Notes under the pieces: generated by a model
The model's input: only the letters and a program-made list of their open reading frames with translations
Told to the model about the DNA's origin: nothing
Databases searched by the model: none
Assembly (NCBI GenBank): GCA_938082505.1
Contig: CALLLH010000005.1
Span: forward strand, 1-64,000
Source: an uncultured Flavobacteriales bacterium
Lineage (GTDB): Bacteria > Bacteroidota > Bacteroidia > Flavobacteriales_D > Sanyastnellaceae
DNA length: 64,000 nt
Reading direction: 5' to 3'
In this document: one piece after another, positions 36,754-45,046 of the stretch
Numbering within the stretch: position 1 is the first letter of the stretch
Layout: every line of letters begins with the position of its first letter
Translations under genes and position numbers: made by a program

Positions 36754-38129
36754 AGCACCTGTTCAGCGGGGCGCGACTCGTCCACGAAGGCCGCACAGAA
36801 ACCGCTGACCTGCTCGTGGTCGATTCCAACATCGCCGCAGTCGGTCCGGACCTCAGGAAATCGGAAAACCCCGCCATCGCAGCGCAAGCGCAACAGGCCA
36901 CCCTGCACGACTGCAGGGGCCTTGATCTTCTGCCAGGCCTCATCGACGACCAGGTCCACTTCCGGGAACCGGGATTGACGCACAAAGCCGAAATCGCCAC
37001 CGAATCACGCGCAGCCGTCGCGGGTGGGGTCACATCCTTCATGGAGATGCCCAATACCGTCCCACAATCCCTGACCCAGGAATTGCTTCAGGACAAGTAC
37101 GATCGGGCGGCACAGGTCAGTCCCGCGAACTACAGCTTCTTCATGGGCGCCTCGAATGGAAACCTCGAGCAGGTCCTCAAAACCGACCCCCGCACCGTAT
37201 GTGGGGTCAAGGTGTTCATGGGCAGTTCCACTGGAGACATGCTGGTCGACGACGCCACCGTGCTCGAGGGCATCTTCCGGGAGTGTCCGATGCTCATTGC
37301 CACCCATTGCGAGGATGAAGCCACCATCCGGGCCAACGCCGCCGAGGCCAGAGCGCGTTTCGGGGACGACGTCCCGATTGCACAGCATCCCATCATCCGC
37401 AGCGCAGAGGCCTGTTATCGAAGCTCGTCGCGGGCCGTGGAACTGGCCGAGCGAACCGGTGCGCGGCTGCACGTCCTGCACATCTCCACCGCCCGGGAAC
37501 TGGGTCTGTTCGACGGCAAAAAATCCCTCTCGGAAAAGCGAATCACCGCCGAAGCCTGCACCCACCACCTCTGGTTCACTGACGCGGACTACGCCGAACG
37601 CGGCACCCGCATCAAATGGAACCCCGCCGTCAAGACCACTGAAGACCGGGCCGCCATCCGCGCTGCGCTCAAACCGGGCGGCGCCATCGATGTCCTCGCA
37701 ACTGACCACGCCCCGCACACCGCAGCGGAAAAGGCCAACAACTACTGGTCCGCCCCCTCCGGCGGACCCCTGGTTCAGCATGCTCTGGTCGCCCTGTACG
37801 AAGGCGTGGAACAAGGGTGGCTCGACCTCACCGACATCCCACGCCTGACCGCCCACCGCGTCGCCGAACTCTTCGACATTGAAGGACGGGGCTTCCTGCG
37901 TCCGGGATACTTCGCGGATTTCGTGCTGGTCGACCCCGCTTCTCCCTGGACCGTCACCGAGCAAGGATTGCTCAGCAAGTGCGGCTGGTCACCCTTCACG
38001 GGAGACCGGTTCTCCGCCCGAGTGGTGGGAACCTGGGTCAATGGAACACAAGTGTGGGATGGCGAACGGGTCCTCGAGCCCGAATCAGGTCAGGAACACG
38101 CAGGACGACGTTTGACGTTTGACCGATGA
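36750..38129 (+). CDS. pyrC: dihydroorotase
   Basis: Converts carbamoyl aspartate to dihydroorotate in pyrimidine synthesis (459 residues, amidohydrolase fold). The metal motif reads DDQVHFREPG where the standard is D-x-H-x-H-x-R-x-P-G, so the first His is Gln; I recall this as the usual Bacteroidota form. KVFMGSSTGDML holds the metal-bridging Lys region, and THCEDE, LHVLHISTARE and LATDHAPHT carry further ligands and the catalytic Asp. It starts inside the stop of the glycosyltransferase gene and overlaps the DUF4296 gene at its end, so all three are coupled. Confidence 0.92.
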   Translation: MKHLFSGARLVHEGRTETADLLVVDSNIAAVGPDLRKSENPAIAAQAQQATLHDCRGLDLLPGLIDDQVHFREPGLTHKAEIATESRAAVAGGVTSFMEMPNTVPQSLTQELLQDKYDRAAQVSPANYSFFMGASNGNLEQVLKTDPRTVCGVKVFMGSSTGDMLVDDATVLEGIFRECPMLIATHCEDEATIRANAAEARARFGDDVPIAQHPIIRSAEACYRSSSRAVELAERTGARLHVLHISTARELGLFDGKKSLSEKRITAEACTHHLWFTDADYAERGTRIKWNPAVKTTEDRAAIRAALKPGGAIDVLATDHAPHTAAEKANNYWSAPSGGPLVQHALVALYEGVEQGWLDLTDIPRLTAHRVAELFDIEGRGFLRPGYFADFVLVDPASPWTVTEQGLLSKCGWSPFTGDRFSARVVGTWVNGTQVWDGERVLEPESGQEHAGRRLTFDR

Positions 38130-38497
38130 TCGGAAAGCGACATTTCCAATGGTTCCTGATCCCGGTCGCCATCGGCTTCACCTCATGCGATCCGAGGCCA
38201 CAGGATGACATTCCTCCCCGCTCGGACATCATGCTGGACCGAGTGGACTTCGTTCAGCTGCACGCCGAATTGCAACTGCTCGAAGCCGCCTACCGCCAGC
38301 GCATGTTGCAAGGCGGCGATCGGGATGCCAGCCGGGCGGCCCACCGGAAACGCATCCTTGACCAAGCCGGCGTAAGCGACTCCGCCTTCACCGCCACCTA
38401 TGAATGGTGGTACAGCCAACCTGAAGCCTTGCCGGAACTGCTTGAAGAGGTCAAGCAGCACCTGGATTCTATGGAGCGGAACAGCAAGTGGAATTGA
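38126..38497 (+). CDS. DUF4296 lipoprotein
   Basis: 123-residue small lipoprotein: signal FLIPVAIGFTSC with the lipid-accepting Cys near residue 21, then a helical region (DFVQLHAELQLLEAAYRQRML, RILDQAGVSDSAFTATYEWW) that matches the DUF4296 pattern (conserved helix, F-x-x-x-x-x-W/Y). Function unknown. It overlaps the pyrC stop by four bases (ATGA) and in Bacteroidota genomes it is a common neighbour of pyrC. It converges on the SDR gene. Confidence 0.82.
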   Translation: MIGKRHFQWFLIPVAIGFTSCDPRPQDDIPPRSDIMLDRVDFVQLHAELQLLEAAYRQRMLQGGDRDASRAAHRKRILDQAGVSDSAFTATYEWWYSQPEALPELLEEVKQHLDSMERNSKWN

Positions 38498-38503
38498 CCC
38501 CCC

Positions 38504-39562
38504 TCAGAGCCCCGACCGGGTGGCGTCCTGTACGACCTCTCGAATGGGCCTGAACCGAAACTCGGGCAGGGTCCGGGCCAGCTTGGAGGTGTCGTAACAA
38601 TGGAAGCGCATGGTGTTCCTCGCCATGTCCCGGGTCAACATCGGAGGCTTGCCTCTCAAGCTGCCCCAGAGGGTCGCTCCCCGCCACGCCAGTTCCAACA
38701 TCCAGCCGGACAGGGGCCGTTCCGGTGGACGCACCCCCAGTCCCTCTGCCACCCACCCCATCAGGTCGCGAAAGGCGATGTCCTCGGCGGAAACGACAAA
38801 GCGTTCACCAATCACACCCTCCACACCTTCATCTGCCGCCTGGTCCAGGGCGCCGACCACGTCCAGCAAATCCTCTGCTCCCACGAATCCATTCCCTCCG
38901 GCGGGATGGTACCGCCGACCACGCGCAACACTGCGATACACCATGCCGGAACTCTCATCATAACGAGCGTCCCCCAGGATGATGGTCGGATTGACCACAA
39001 TGACCTGCAGTCCCTCGGCCTGACCCCTCCACGCTTCCATTTCGCCGGCGCGCTTGCTCTTTCCGTAGGGAGAGGCCCCCGCGCCGTCCGCCCAATCCGA
39101 AAGTTCATGCACAGGAGCACCGTCCACTCCGGACCGTCCCAAGGCCGCCACGGAAGACACATGGAACAACCGCCGGACACCGGCACCCAAGGCCGCGTTC
39201 ACGACGTGGGCTGTGCCGTTGGCATTCACCTCCTTGAGTCGCTGGTCATCTCCCGGACGAAAGCTCACCCGGCCCGCTGCATGAAACACCCGGTCACAAC
39301 CTTGCATTGCCTCCTCGAGGCCGACCACATCACCCAAATCCACTTCCCGCCATTCCAAGTCTGACCACGCGGCTTCAAACCGCGCTCCCAACCGTTCCTG
39401 CAGCCAGGTCTCCACACGGTCCAACTTGCTGTGTTTGCGGTGCAGGGCGACCGTCGGCCAACCACGCTCCATGCGCCAAGCCAACCGGTACATGCCCACG
39501 AGGCCCGTAGCTCCGGTAACCAACTCTTTGGAAGGGCCATGCCCAGGGGTGGGGTCCAACAT
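38504..39562 (-). CDS. NAD-dependent epimerase/dehydratase family protein
   Basis: 352-residue extended short-chain dehydrogenase. The cofactor loop is ELVTGATGLVGMY, followed by CDRVFHAAGRVSF, NANGTAHVVNAAL, LFHVSSVAALGRS and the catalytic YGKSK (about residue 166), with VVNPTIILGD after it. The N-terminal reading is slightly unusual (KEL in place of the usual ILV). It resembles the dihydroflavonol-4-reductase-like branch often found next to uvrC in Flavobacteriales-type genomes, but the substrate is not predictable. It is divergent from uvrC with 38 bases between starts. Confidence 0.82.
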   Translation of the reverse strand: MLDPTPGHGPSKELVTGATGLVGMYRLAWRMERGWPTVALHRKHSKLDRVETWLQERLGARFEAAWSDLEWREVDLGDVVGLEEAMQGCDRVFHAAGRVSFRPGDDQRLKEVNANGTAHVVNAALGAGVRRLFHVSSVAALGRSGVDGAPVHELSDWADGAGASPYGKSKRAGEMEAWRGQAEGLQVIVVNPTIILGDARYDESSGMVYRSVARGRRYHPAGGNGFVGAEDLLDVVGALDQAADEGVEGVIGERFVVSAEDIAFRDLMGWVAEGLGVRPPERPLSGWMLELAWRGATLWGSLRGKPPMLTRDMARNTMRFHCYDTSKLARTLPEFRFRPIREVVQDATRSGL

Positions 39563-39600
39563 CGCCGTCGAAGGTAACTTGCCTCGACCCTCTCCGCCTG

Positions 39601-41409
39601 ATGGAAGCCACGCCGCACATAAAACGCATCCTGCAGCGATTGCCTGACAGTCCGGGCGTCTATCAGCATTTCGATGCGGACGGCAATCTGCTGTACATCG
39701 GCAAAGCCAAAAGCCTCAAGAAGCGGGTCGCGAGCTATTTCAACAAACAGACTTACGAGAACGGCAAGACGAGGCTGCTTGTCAAGAAAATCGCCGACAT
39801 CAAATTCATTGTCGTGGAGACGGAAGTCGATGCGCTCCTGCTCGAGAACAGCCTGATCAAGGAGCACCAACCCCGGTACAACATCGAACTCAAGGACGAC
39901 AAGACCTACCCCTCCATCGTCATCCGCAAGGAACGCTTTCCGCGGGTCCATCCCACCCGCAACATCGTCCGGAACGGATCGGAGTACTTCGGGCCTTACG
40001 GATCGGTCAAGACGATGAACGCCGTGCTCGACATCGTTCGGAAACTCCACCCCATCCGCAATTGCTCCTATGACCTGAGCGCAAAGAACATCGAAGCGGG
40101 CAAATTCCGCGCCTGCCTGGAGCACGACCTGGGCAATTGCAAGGCGCCCTGCATCGGCAAACAGAGCCTGGAAGATTACGATGCCGGCGTCGATGCCATC
40201 CGCGACATTCTCAAAGGCAACATCAAGGACCTCGTGCGCACCTATGATGACGCCATGCGCCAGGCATCAGCGTCCTTTGCCTTCGAGGAAGCCGAGGAAT
40301 TCAAACGCCGCAAGGAGGCTTTGCAGAAGTTCCAGGCCAAAAGCGCCGTGGTCCATCCAAGTATTCACGATGTCGAAGTCTATTCGGTCATCAGCGACCC
40401 TTCAGCTGGCTATGTGAACTTCATGAAGGTCATGGACGGCGGAATCGTCCATGGCCAGACCATCGAGCTGCGCAAGCGCCTCGATGAAAGTGACCAGGAA
40501 CTGCTGGAATACGGCATCCTCGAAATCCGCAGCCGCTTCGAACTCCACAGCCCGGAAGTCTACACCAACATCCCTGTGCGCAGCATTGTGCCGGAAATCA
40601 AATGGCACGTGCCCCAGCGTGGTGACAAGAAGCGCCTGATCGAGCTTTCGGAACGCAACGCCAAATACACGATGCTCGACCGGCGCAAGCAGCAGGAGCA
40701 GGTTGACCCTGAAGCCGCGCAACACCGCGTCATGGAGACCTTGAAAAAGGACCTGCACCTGACTGAATTGCCCGTTCACATCGAGTGCTTCGACAATTCC
40801 AACATCCAGGGCACGAATCCCGCATCGGCCTGCGTCGTCTTCAAGAACGCCAAGCCCGCCAAGGCCGACTACAGGAAGTTCAACATCAAGACGGTGGAGG
40901 GGCCTGACGATTTTGCCTCCATGGCCGAAGTGGTTCACCGCCGCTACAGCCGCCTGGTTCAAGACGGTGAAAGCCTGCCGCAGCTCATCATCGTGGACGG
41001 GGGCAAGGGGCAGTTGTCGAGCGCCGTCGGCGCATTGAATGAACTTGGACTGATGGGGCGGGTCGCCATCATCGGCATCGCCAAGCGCCTCGAAGAACTC
41101 TATTTCCCCGGAGACAGCGTTGCCCTGCACCTCGACAAGCGCTCGGAATCGCTCAAGTTGATCCAAAGAATGCGGGACGAGGCCCATCGGTTCTCCCTTG
41201 CGCACCACCGCAAACGGCGCAGCGCAGCCGCACTCCGAAGCGAATTGGACGACATCCCGGGCATCGGTCCCGCCACACGGCACAAACTGCTCGCTGCTTT
41301 CGGCTCCGTGGAGGGCATTCGACAGGCGGACGAGGCCGATCTGCTCAAGTTCACTTCACTCAAGGTGGTGCAGGCCATGCGCACCCATTGGCAGGAAAAG
41401 GAAGGGTGA
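39601..41409 (+). CDS. uvrC: excinuclease ABC subunit C
   Basis: Nuclease that makes both incisions in nucleotide excision repair (602 residues). The N-terminal GIY-YIG domain is SPGVYQHFDADGNLLYIGKAKSLKKRVASYF, the UVR motif is SFAFEEAEEFKRRKEALQKF near residue 225, the RNase H-like endonuclease part has HIECFDNSNIQGTNP and LIIVDGGKGQLSSA, and the C-terminal helix-hairpin-helix is LDDIPGIGPATRHKLLAAFGS. The length is normal. The ATG at 39601 is the only sensible start. It converges on the dihaem peroxidase gene. Confidence 0.97.
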   Translation: MEATPHIKRILQRLPDSPGVYQHFDADGNLLYIGKAKSLKKRVASYFNKQTYENGKTRLLVKKIADIKFIVVETEVDALLLENSLIKEHQPRYNIELKDDKTYPSIVIRKERFPRVHPTRNIVRNGSEYFGPYGSVKTMNAVLDIVRKLHPIRNCSYDLSAKNIEAGKFRACLEHDLGNCKAPCIGKQSLEDYDAGVDAIRDILKGNIKDLVRTYDDAMRQASASFAFEEAEEFKRRKEALQKFQAKSAVVHPSIHDVEVYSVISDPSAGYVNFMKVMDGGIVHGQTIELRKRLDESDQELLEYGILEIRSRFELHSPEVYTNIPVRSIVPEIKWHVPQRGDKKRLIELSERNAKYTMLDRRKQQEQVDPEAAQHRVMETLKKDLHLTELPVHIECFDNSNIQGTNPASACVVFKNAKPAKADYRKFNIKTVEGPDDFASMAEVVHRRYSRLVQDGESLPQLIIVDGGKGQLSSAVGALNELGLMGRVAIIGIAKRLEELYFPGDSVALHLDKRSESLKLIQRMRDEAHRFSLAHHRKRRSAAALRSELDDIPGIGPATRHKLLAAFGSVEGIRQADEADLLKFTSLKVVQAMRTHWQEKEG

Positions 41410-41423
41410 GACCTGAACGGCGC

Positions 41424-42533
41424 TCAGTGCGGGCTTGAGAACGCCGGGTCCGCCAAGAATTCCGGGTCTGTCAATGTGTGCATGAACGCCACAAGGTCGG
41501 CGCGGTCCTGCGCCGTGAGGCCAAGACCATAATCCACATTGTACTGCATCATGGGGTCCATGCTGGGACTCGCCACCGCTCCATGGTCATAGTGATCCAG
41601 GACCTCATCCATATCGAAAAACCGGCCATCGTGCATGTACGGCGCCGAGACCATGACATTGCGGAGGGACGGCACCTTGAACTTGCCTTTGTCCATCTCT
41701 TGCTCGGTCACCGCCATGTAGCCGACATCCGACATGTCCGGCTCAGCGTCCAGGCCATTGTTCACGAACTGGTGGCTCGTGAAGTCCAATCCACTGTGAC
41801 AATGGGCACAATCCGCACCGCTGACTTCGGGGTTGAACGGGTCGAATTCATCGAAAAACAGGTCATAACCCCGCAACTCACTTTCCGTGAACTCCACTTC
41901 TCCAAGAAGCCAGGCATCATAGCGGCTTCGGTTGGACACCATGGTCAACAGGAATTGCTCGAGGGCCATCGCCAGACGCTCCGTGGTCACGGCTTCGGTG
42001 CCAAACGCCATCATGAACTGATCGCGGTATTCCCTGACGCCCGCCAGTTTGACCAAAACGTCCTCAAGGTCCTCATCCATTTCCAGGTCGTCCTGAATGG
42101 GCTGCAGGACCTGCTCACGCAAGCTTGACGCCCGGCCATCCCAAAAGAAACCGTGGCCATGGGTGCCACCATGGTGCACGTGCCACGCAAGATTCGAAAG
42201 CACCATACTGTGCCGGCCGCCCTCTTCGCCTGCAATGCCGACACTGAACACGGCCACATCCGAGAAATTGCGCTGTTGGGCATGACAATCCGCGCAGGCC
42301 TGGGTATTGTCCCCGGAGAGCTGCTTCTCATGAAACAGCATCCTGCCCAATTCGACACCCGCCTCGGTCAAGGGGTTGTCCTCCGGCCAATCGGGCTCGG
42401 GAAAATGGCGAATGTCAACGTTGAAGGGCGTCGGATCGTACACCGCAGGAAGCGGCTCCGGCTCGGGATCAGGCTTGCAGGCCACAAACAGGACCAACCC
42501 GACCAGACCCAATACTTGAAACTCCCGCATCAT
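41424..42533 (-). CDS. dihaem cytochrome c peroxidase / MauG-MbnH-like lipoprotein
   Basis: 369 residues with a lipoprotein signal (VLGLVGLVLFVACKP), so periplasmic and membrane-tethered. Two c-type haem motifs are present, CADCH near residue 59 and CAHCH near residue 230, with the family segments WDGRASSLREQVLQPI, FKVPSLRNVMVSAPYMHDGRF and the final LVAFMHTLTDPEF. This is the bacterial dihaem peroxidase fold that includes MauG and MbnH. It starts within the stop codon of an MbnP-like gene (ATGA), the pairing known in copper-related MbnP/MbnH systems where the dihaem enzyme oxidises a Trp of its partner. A general peroxidase role is the alternative. Confidence 0.88.
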   Translation of the reverse strand: MMREFQVLGLVGLVLFVACKPDPEPEPLPAVYDPTPFNVDIRHFPEPDWPEDNPLTEAGVELGRMLFHEKQLSGDNTQACADCHAQQRNFSDVAVFSVGIAGEEGGRHSMVLSNLAWHVHHGGTHGHGFFWDGRASSLREQVLQPIQDDLEMDEDLEDVLVKLAGVREYRDQFMMAFGTEAVTTERLAMALEQFLLTMVSNRSRYDAWLLGEVEFTESELRGYDLFFDEFDPFNPEVSGADCAHCHSGLDFTSHQFVNNGLDAEPDMSDVGYMAVTEQEMDKGKFKVPSLRNVMVSAPYMHDGRFFDMDEVLDHYDHGAVASPSMDPMMQYNVDYGLGLTAQDRADLVAFMHTLTDPEFLADPAFSSPH

Positions 42534-43486
42534 CCCTGCACCCAACGTCTGGTCTGACGGTCCGTCGCGTTGAAGATTGAAATCAGGAACGTGCCGGGTT
42601 TGACGTCCACCATCTTGAAGGTCTTGGAACCTGCGGGGATATCGTAAAGGCCCAATGACCGGCCAAGAATGTCCAGCAACTCTATCTGCACTGATGTATT
42701 CAGCGGACGGAAGAATTGCACACGAACTCCACCATCCATCTGGATGAGGTTGAAATCCAAGGACGGTCCTGCCACATCGTAAACACTGTTCGCTCCGGGC
42801 ATACGGAAGACGTGGTCTGCGAGGTTGTTGCAAACGAGCACCGCCTCACCATTCTCCCCATGATTGATGAGTCCAGCATCAACGGACAGCTGCTGATAGA
42901 ATCCCAGGACATCCGCTTCGACATCGAGGATCAAGGTGCCGTCCTCCATGGTCGCCAACACTTCCATTTGACCCGGGGTATGGTTGTCATCGCCCAGTGC
43001 ATGGATCTCATGGGTAATCACACCATTGATGCCCGCTCCACCCTCAAGGGCGATGAACCGATATCCTGCGGACCAACCCCAGTGCATGCTGGGGACTTGG
43101 GGTGCAAGCGGGTGACCAGCCGGCCAGGAAGCGGGGTCAGCATGGTTGTTGTCCGGGTCAATTCCGACGCTGAACTTCAATCCTTCCACGTTGGAGACTT
43201 CCGATACAGACCCAAGCGGGTGAACCTCATCGACATAGGCATCTGCCAAGACGTAGGCCCCTTCAATCGCCGTTTCCTGACCACCATCATGCACAAGGAT
43301 GAACATGCTGAGGTAGTACTCAAGGCGGTCAATCTCCACCTCTTCTCCCAACGGCGTGATCAGGTTCACATCCGCGTCGAACTCAGCCTGTCCAGCTTTG
43401 TGGTCGATGCGCAACGCCACAGGGGTCTGCGCCATCATGAGGCCGCCGGTGGCAATGAGAAGCGTTAAAATGCAGGTCCTGAGCAT
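42530..43486 (-). CDS. MbnP-like periplasmic/surface copper-related protein with T9SS-type tail
   Basis: 318 residues, signal peptide TCILTLLIATGGLMMAQ. The main domain follows the MbnP pattern: FDADVNLITPLGEEVEIDRLEYYLS, LKFSVGIDPDNNHADPASW, MHWGWSAGYRFIALEG (the conserved Trp/Tyr segment) and EIHALGDD. The C-terminal 80 residues are a type A T9SS-like signal (IELLDILGRSLGLYDIPAG ... VKPGTFLISIFN), so the protein may be exported to the surface, which is not typical for an MbnP working with a periplasmic dihaem enzyme. The start was set at MLRTCIL because the 31 upstream residues of the track ORF give no signal peptide. Metal binding is inferred from the family only. Confidence 0.75.
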   Translation of the reverse strand: MLRTCILTLLIATGGLMMAQTPVALRIDHKAGQAEFDADVNLITPLGEEVEIDRLEYYLSMFILVHDGGQETAIEGAYVLADAYVDEVHPLGSVSEVSNVEGLKFSVGIDPDNNHADPASWPAGHPLAPQVPSMHWGWSAGYRFIALEGGAGINGVITHEIHALGDDNHTPGQMEVLATMEDGTLILDVEADVLGFYQQLSVDAGLINHGENGEAVLVCNNLADHVFRMPGANSVYDVAGPSLDFNLIQMDGGVRVQFFRPLNTSVQIELLDILGRSLGLYDIPAGSKTFKMVDVKPGTFLISIFNATDRQTRRWVQG

Positions 43487-43536
43487 TGAACAAGGATTAT
43501 TACTATATGAGCAAAAGATACAAAATTTCAGACACA

Positions 43537-43544
43537 TAGCTTTG
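43537..43544 (+). promoter_or_regulatory. candidate -7 promoter element for thiL
   Basis: TAGCTTTG matches TAnnTTTG exactly and ends four bases before the thiL ATG. No TTG is found at 17-23 bases, so support rests on the -7 octamer. A transcript would be essentially leaderless. Confidence 0.35.
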
Positions 43545-43548
43545 CTGT

Positions 43549-44595
43549 ATGGACACGGAAAGGACTGAAATCGGGGCATTGGGGGAATTTGGTCTCATCT
43601 CCGAATTGACACGCAATCTGCCATCCCGACAGAAGAGCACCATTTTGGGTGTCGGAGACGATGCCGCCGTGATTTCCGCACCGGAAAAAGGGCTCCACAC
43701 CGTCGTCAGCAAGGACCTGCTGTGCGAAGGGGTCCATTTCGACCTCATGTACGCCCCCCTCAAGCACTTGGGATACAAAGCCATCGTTGTCAACATCAGC
43801 GACATCTGCGCCATGAACGCCAAGCCCACGCAGGTCTTGGTGGGACTCGCACTGTCCAACCGCTTCAGCGTTGAGGCAGCAAAAGAGCTGTATTCTGGAA
43901 TGCAGCTGGCCTGTGAACGATATGGTGTCGACCTCATCGGTGGCGATACGACCTCTTCCCGCGCCGGTCTGATGTTGAGTGTCACGGCCCTGGGCGTGGT
44001 GCAAGAGCAAAACATGACCCTTAGAAATGGCGCCAAGTCCGGTGATTTGCTCGTGGCGAGCGGTGAACTCGGTGGAGCCTACATGGGCCTTCAGGTCCTG
44101 GAAAGGGAGAAGCATGTCTTCAAGGAGGCTCCAGGGGCCCAGCCCGACCTCACGGGGTTTGAGGCCCTTCTGGAACGCCAGCTCAAACCCGAGGCCCGGG
44201 TAGATGTCATTGAGGAGCTGGCCAAGTTGGAGCTGGTGCCCTCCGCCATGATCGACATCTCCGATGGATTGGCCTCTGAAGCCCTTCACATTGCTGCACA
44301 ATCCGGTTGTGGTGTGCGCGTGTATGAGGACAAGATCCCCATGTCGGAACAGATGTACGAGACCGCCAGGGCCTTCAACCTCGACCCCACCCTGTGCACA
44401 CTCAGTGGAGGAGAGGACTACGAGCTGCTGTTCACGGTACCGCAGGATCGATTCGAGGACATCAGGAACCACCCCATGTTCTCCATTGTGGGACACATGA
44501 CGGAAGACCCCAACGAGCGCAAATTGATCACCCGCAACGGCATGGAAACGGAACTCAAGGCCCAAGGGTGGGATGGGCTCAAGGATCCATCCTGA
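43549..44595 (+). CDS. thiL: thiamine-monophosphate kinase
   Basis: Makes thiamine diphosphate from the monophosphate with ATP (348 residues, PurM-like fold). The N-terminus ERTEIGALGEFGLISELTRNL, the metal-binding VGDDAAVI, VVSKDLLCEGVHFDLMY, the AIVVNISDICAMNAKPTQVLVGLAL loop, YGVDLIGGDTTSS and AMIDISDGLASEALHIA are all ThiL signatures, ending with LSGGEDYELLFTVP. No other thiamine gene is nearby. It is divergent from the MbnP gene and ends about 100 bases before sufA. Confidence 0.95.
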   Translation: MDTERTEIGALGEFGLISELTRNLPSRQKSTILGVGDDAAVISAPEKGLHTVVSKDLLCEGVHFDLMYAPLKHLGYKAIVVNISDICAMNAKPTQVLVGLALSNRFSVEAAKELYSGMQLACERYGVDLIGGDTTSSRAGLMLSVTALGVVQEQNMTLRNGAKSGDLLVASGELGGAYMGLQVLEREKHVFKEAPGAQPDLTGFEALLERQLKPEARVDVIEELAKLELVPSAMIDISDGLASEALHIAAQSGCGVRVYEDKIPMSEQMYETARAFNLDPTLCTLSGGEDYELLFTVPQDRFEDIRNHPMFSIVGHMTEDPNERKLITRNGMETELKAQGWDGLKDPS

Positions 44596-44637
44596 CCCTC
44601 TTGAAGCACCCGTGAACTTTGGCATTCGTTATCTGGA

Positions 44638-44665
44638 TTGTGTCCAAATAGCAGCACTACCTTTG
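44638..44665 (+). promoter_or_regulatory. promoter of the suf operon
   Basis: TTG at 44638, 17-base spacer and a perfect TACCTTTG at 44658-44665. Both elements and spacing fit the Bacteroidota consensus, and it lies 30 bases before the first suf start codon. Confidence 0.65.
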
Positions 44666-44670
44666 TGGCG

Positions 44671-44690
44671 TATCCCCTGAAAGGGGGATA
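44671..44690 (+). promoter_or_regulatory. 7-bp inverted repeat in the suf leader (operator or hairpin)
   Basis: TATCCCC TGAAAG GGGGATA is a perfect 7-base inverted repeat with a 6-base loop. It begins about where transcription should start and ends four bases before the sufA ATG. It could be bound by an Fe-S or iron regulator (Rrf2 type) or fold in the mRNA and mask the GGGGG purine tract used as ribosome-binding site. Confidence 0.5.
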
Positions 44691-44694
44691 TGCA

Positions 44695-45033
44695 ATGACC
44701 GAAAACATGATCACCGTCCACGAGAATGCAAAGGACCAGGTCCACCGCTTGATGGCGGAGCAGGGCTGTACAGAGGGAAGCTTCGTACGTGTGGGTGTCA
44801 AAGGCGGTGGCTGCAGCGGGCTCATGTACGAATTGACCTTCGATCATGAGATGAAAGAGGGTGACCAGAGTTTCGAGGATAACGGGGTCAAGGTGGTCGT
44901 GGACCGGAAGAGCTTCCTCTACCTCGTCGGCACTGAACTCCAGTACTCCGGAGGCCTCAATGGAAAGGGGTTTGTCTTCCACAATCCCAACGCCAACAGA
45001 ACCTGTGGCTGCGGAGAGAGTTTCTCCGTTTGA
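44695..45033 (+). CDS. sufA: iron-sulfur assembly A-type carrier protein
   Basis: A-type Fe-S scaffold/carrier of 112 residues (HesB/IscA/SufA fold). The three conserved cysteines are in [15 protein letters not shown] and [10 protein letters not shown] at the C-terminus, and [15 protein letters not shown] is the usual opening. The track start at 44638 adds 19 residues upstream of [12 protein letters not shown] and overlaps the promoter and the inverted repeat, so 44695 was used. First gene of the SUF cluster, 13 bases ahead of sufB. Confidence 0.94.
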   Translation: MTENMITVHENAKDQVHRLMAEQGCTEGSFVRVGVKGGGCSGLMYELTFDHEMKEGDQSFEDNGVKVVVDRKSFLYLVGTELQYSGGLNGKGFVFHNPNANRTCGCGESFSV

Positions 45034-45046
45034 GCCCCTACACGCC

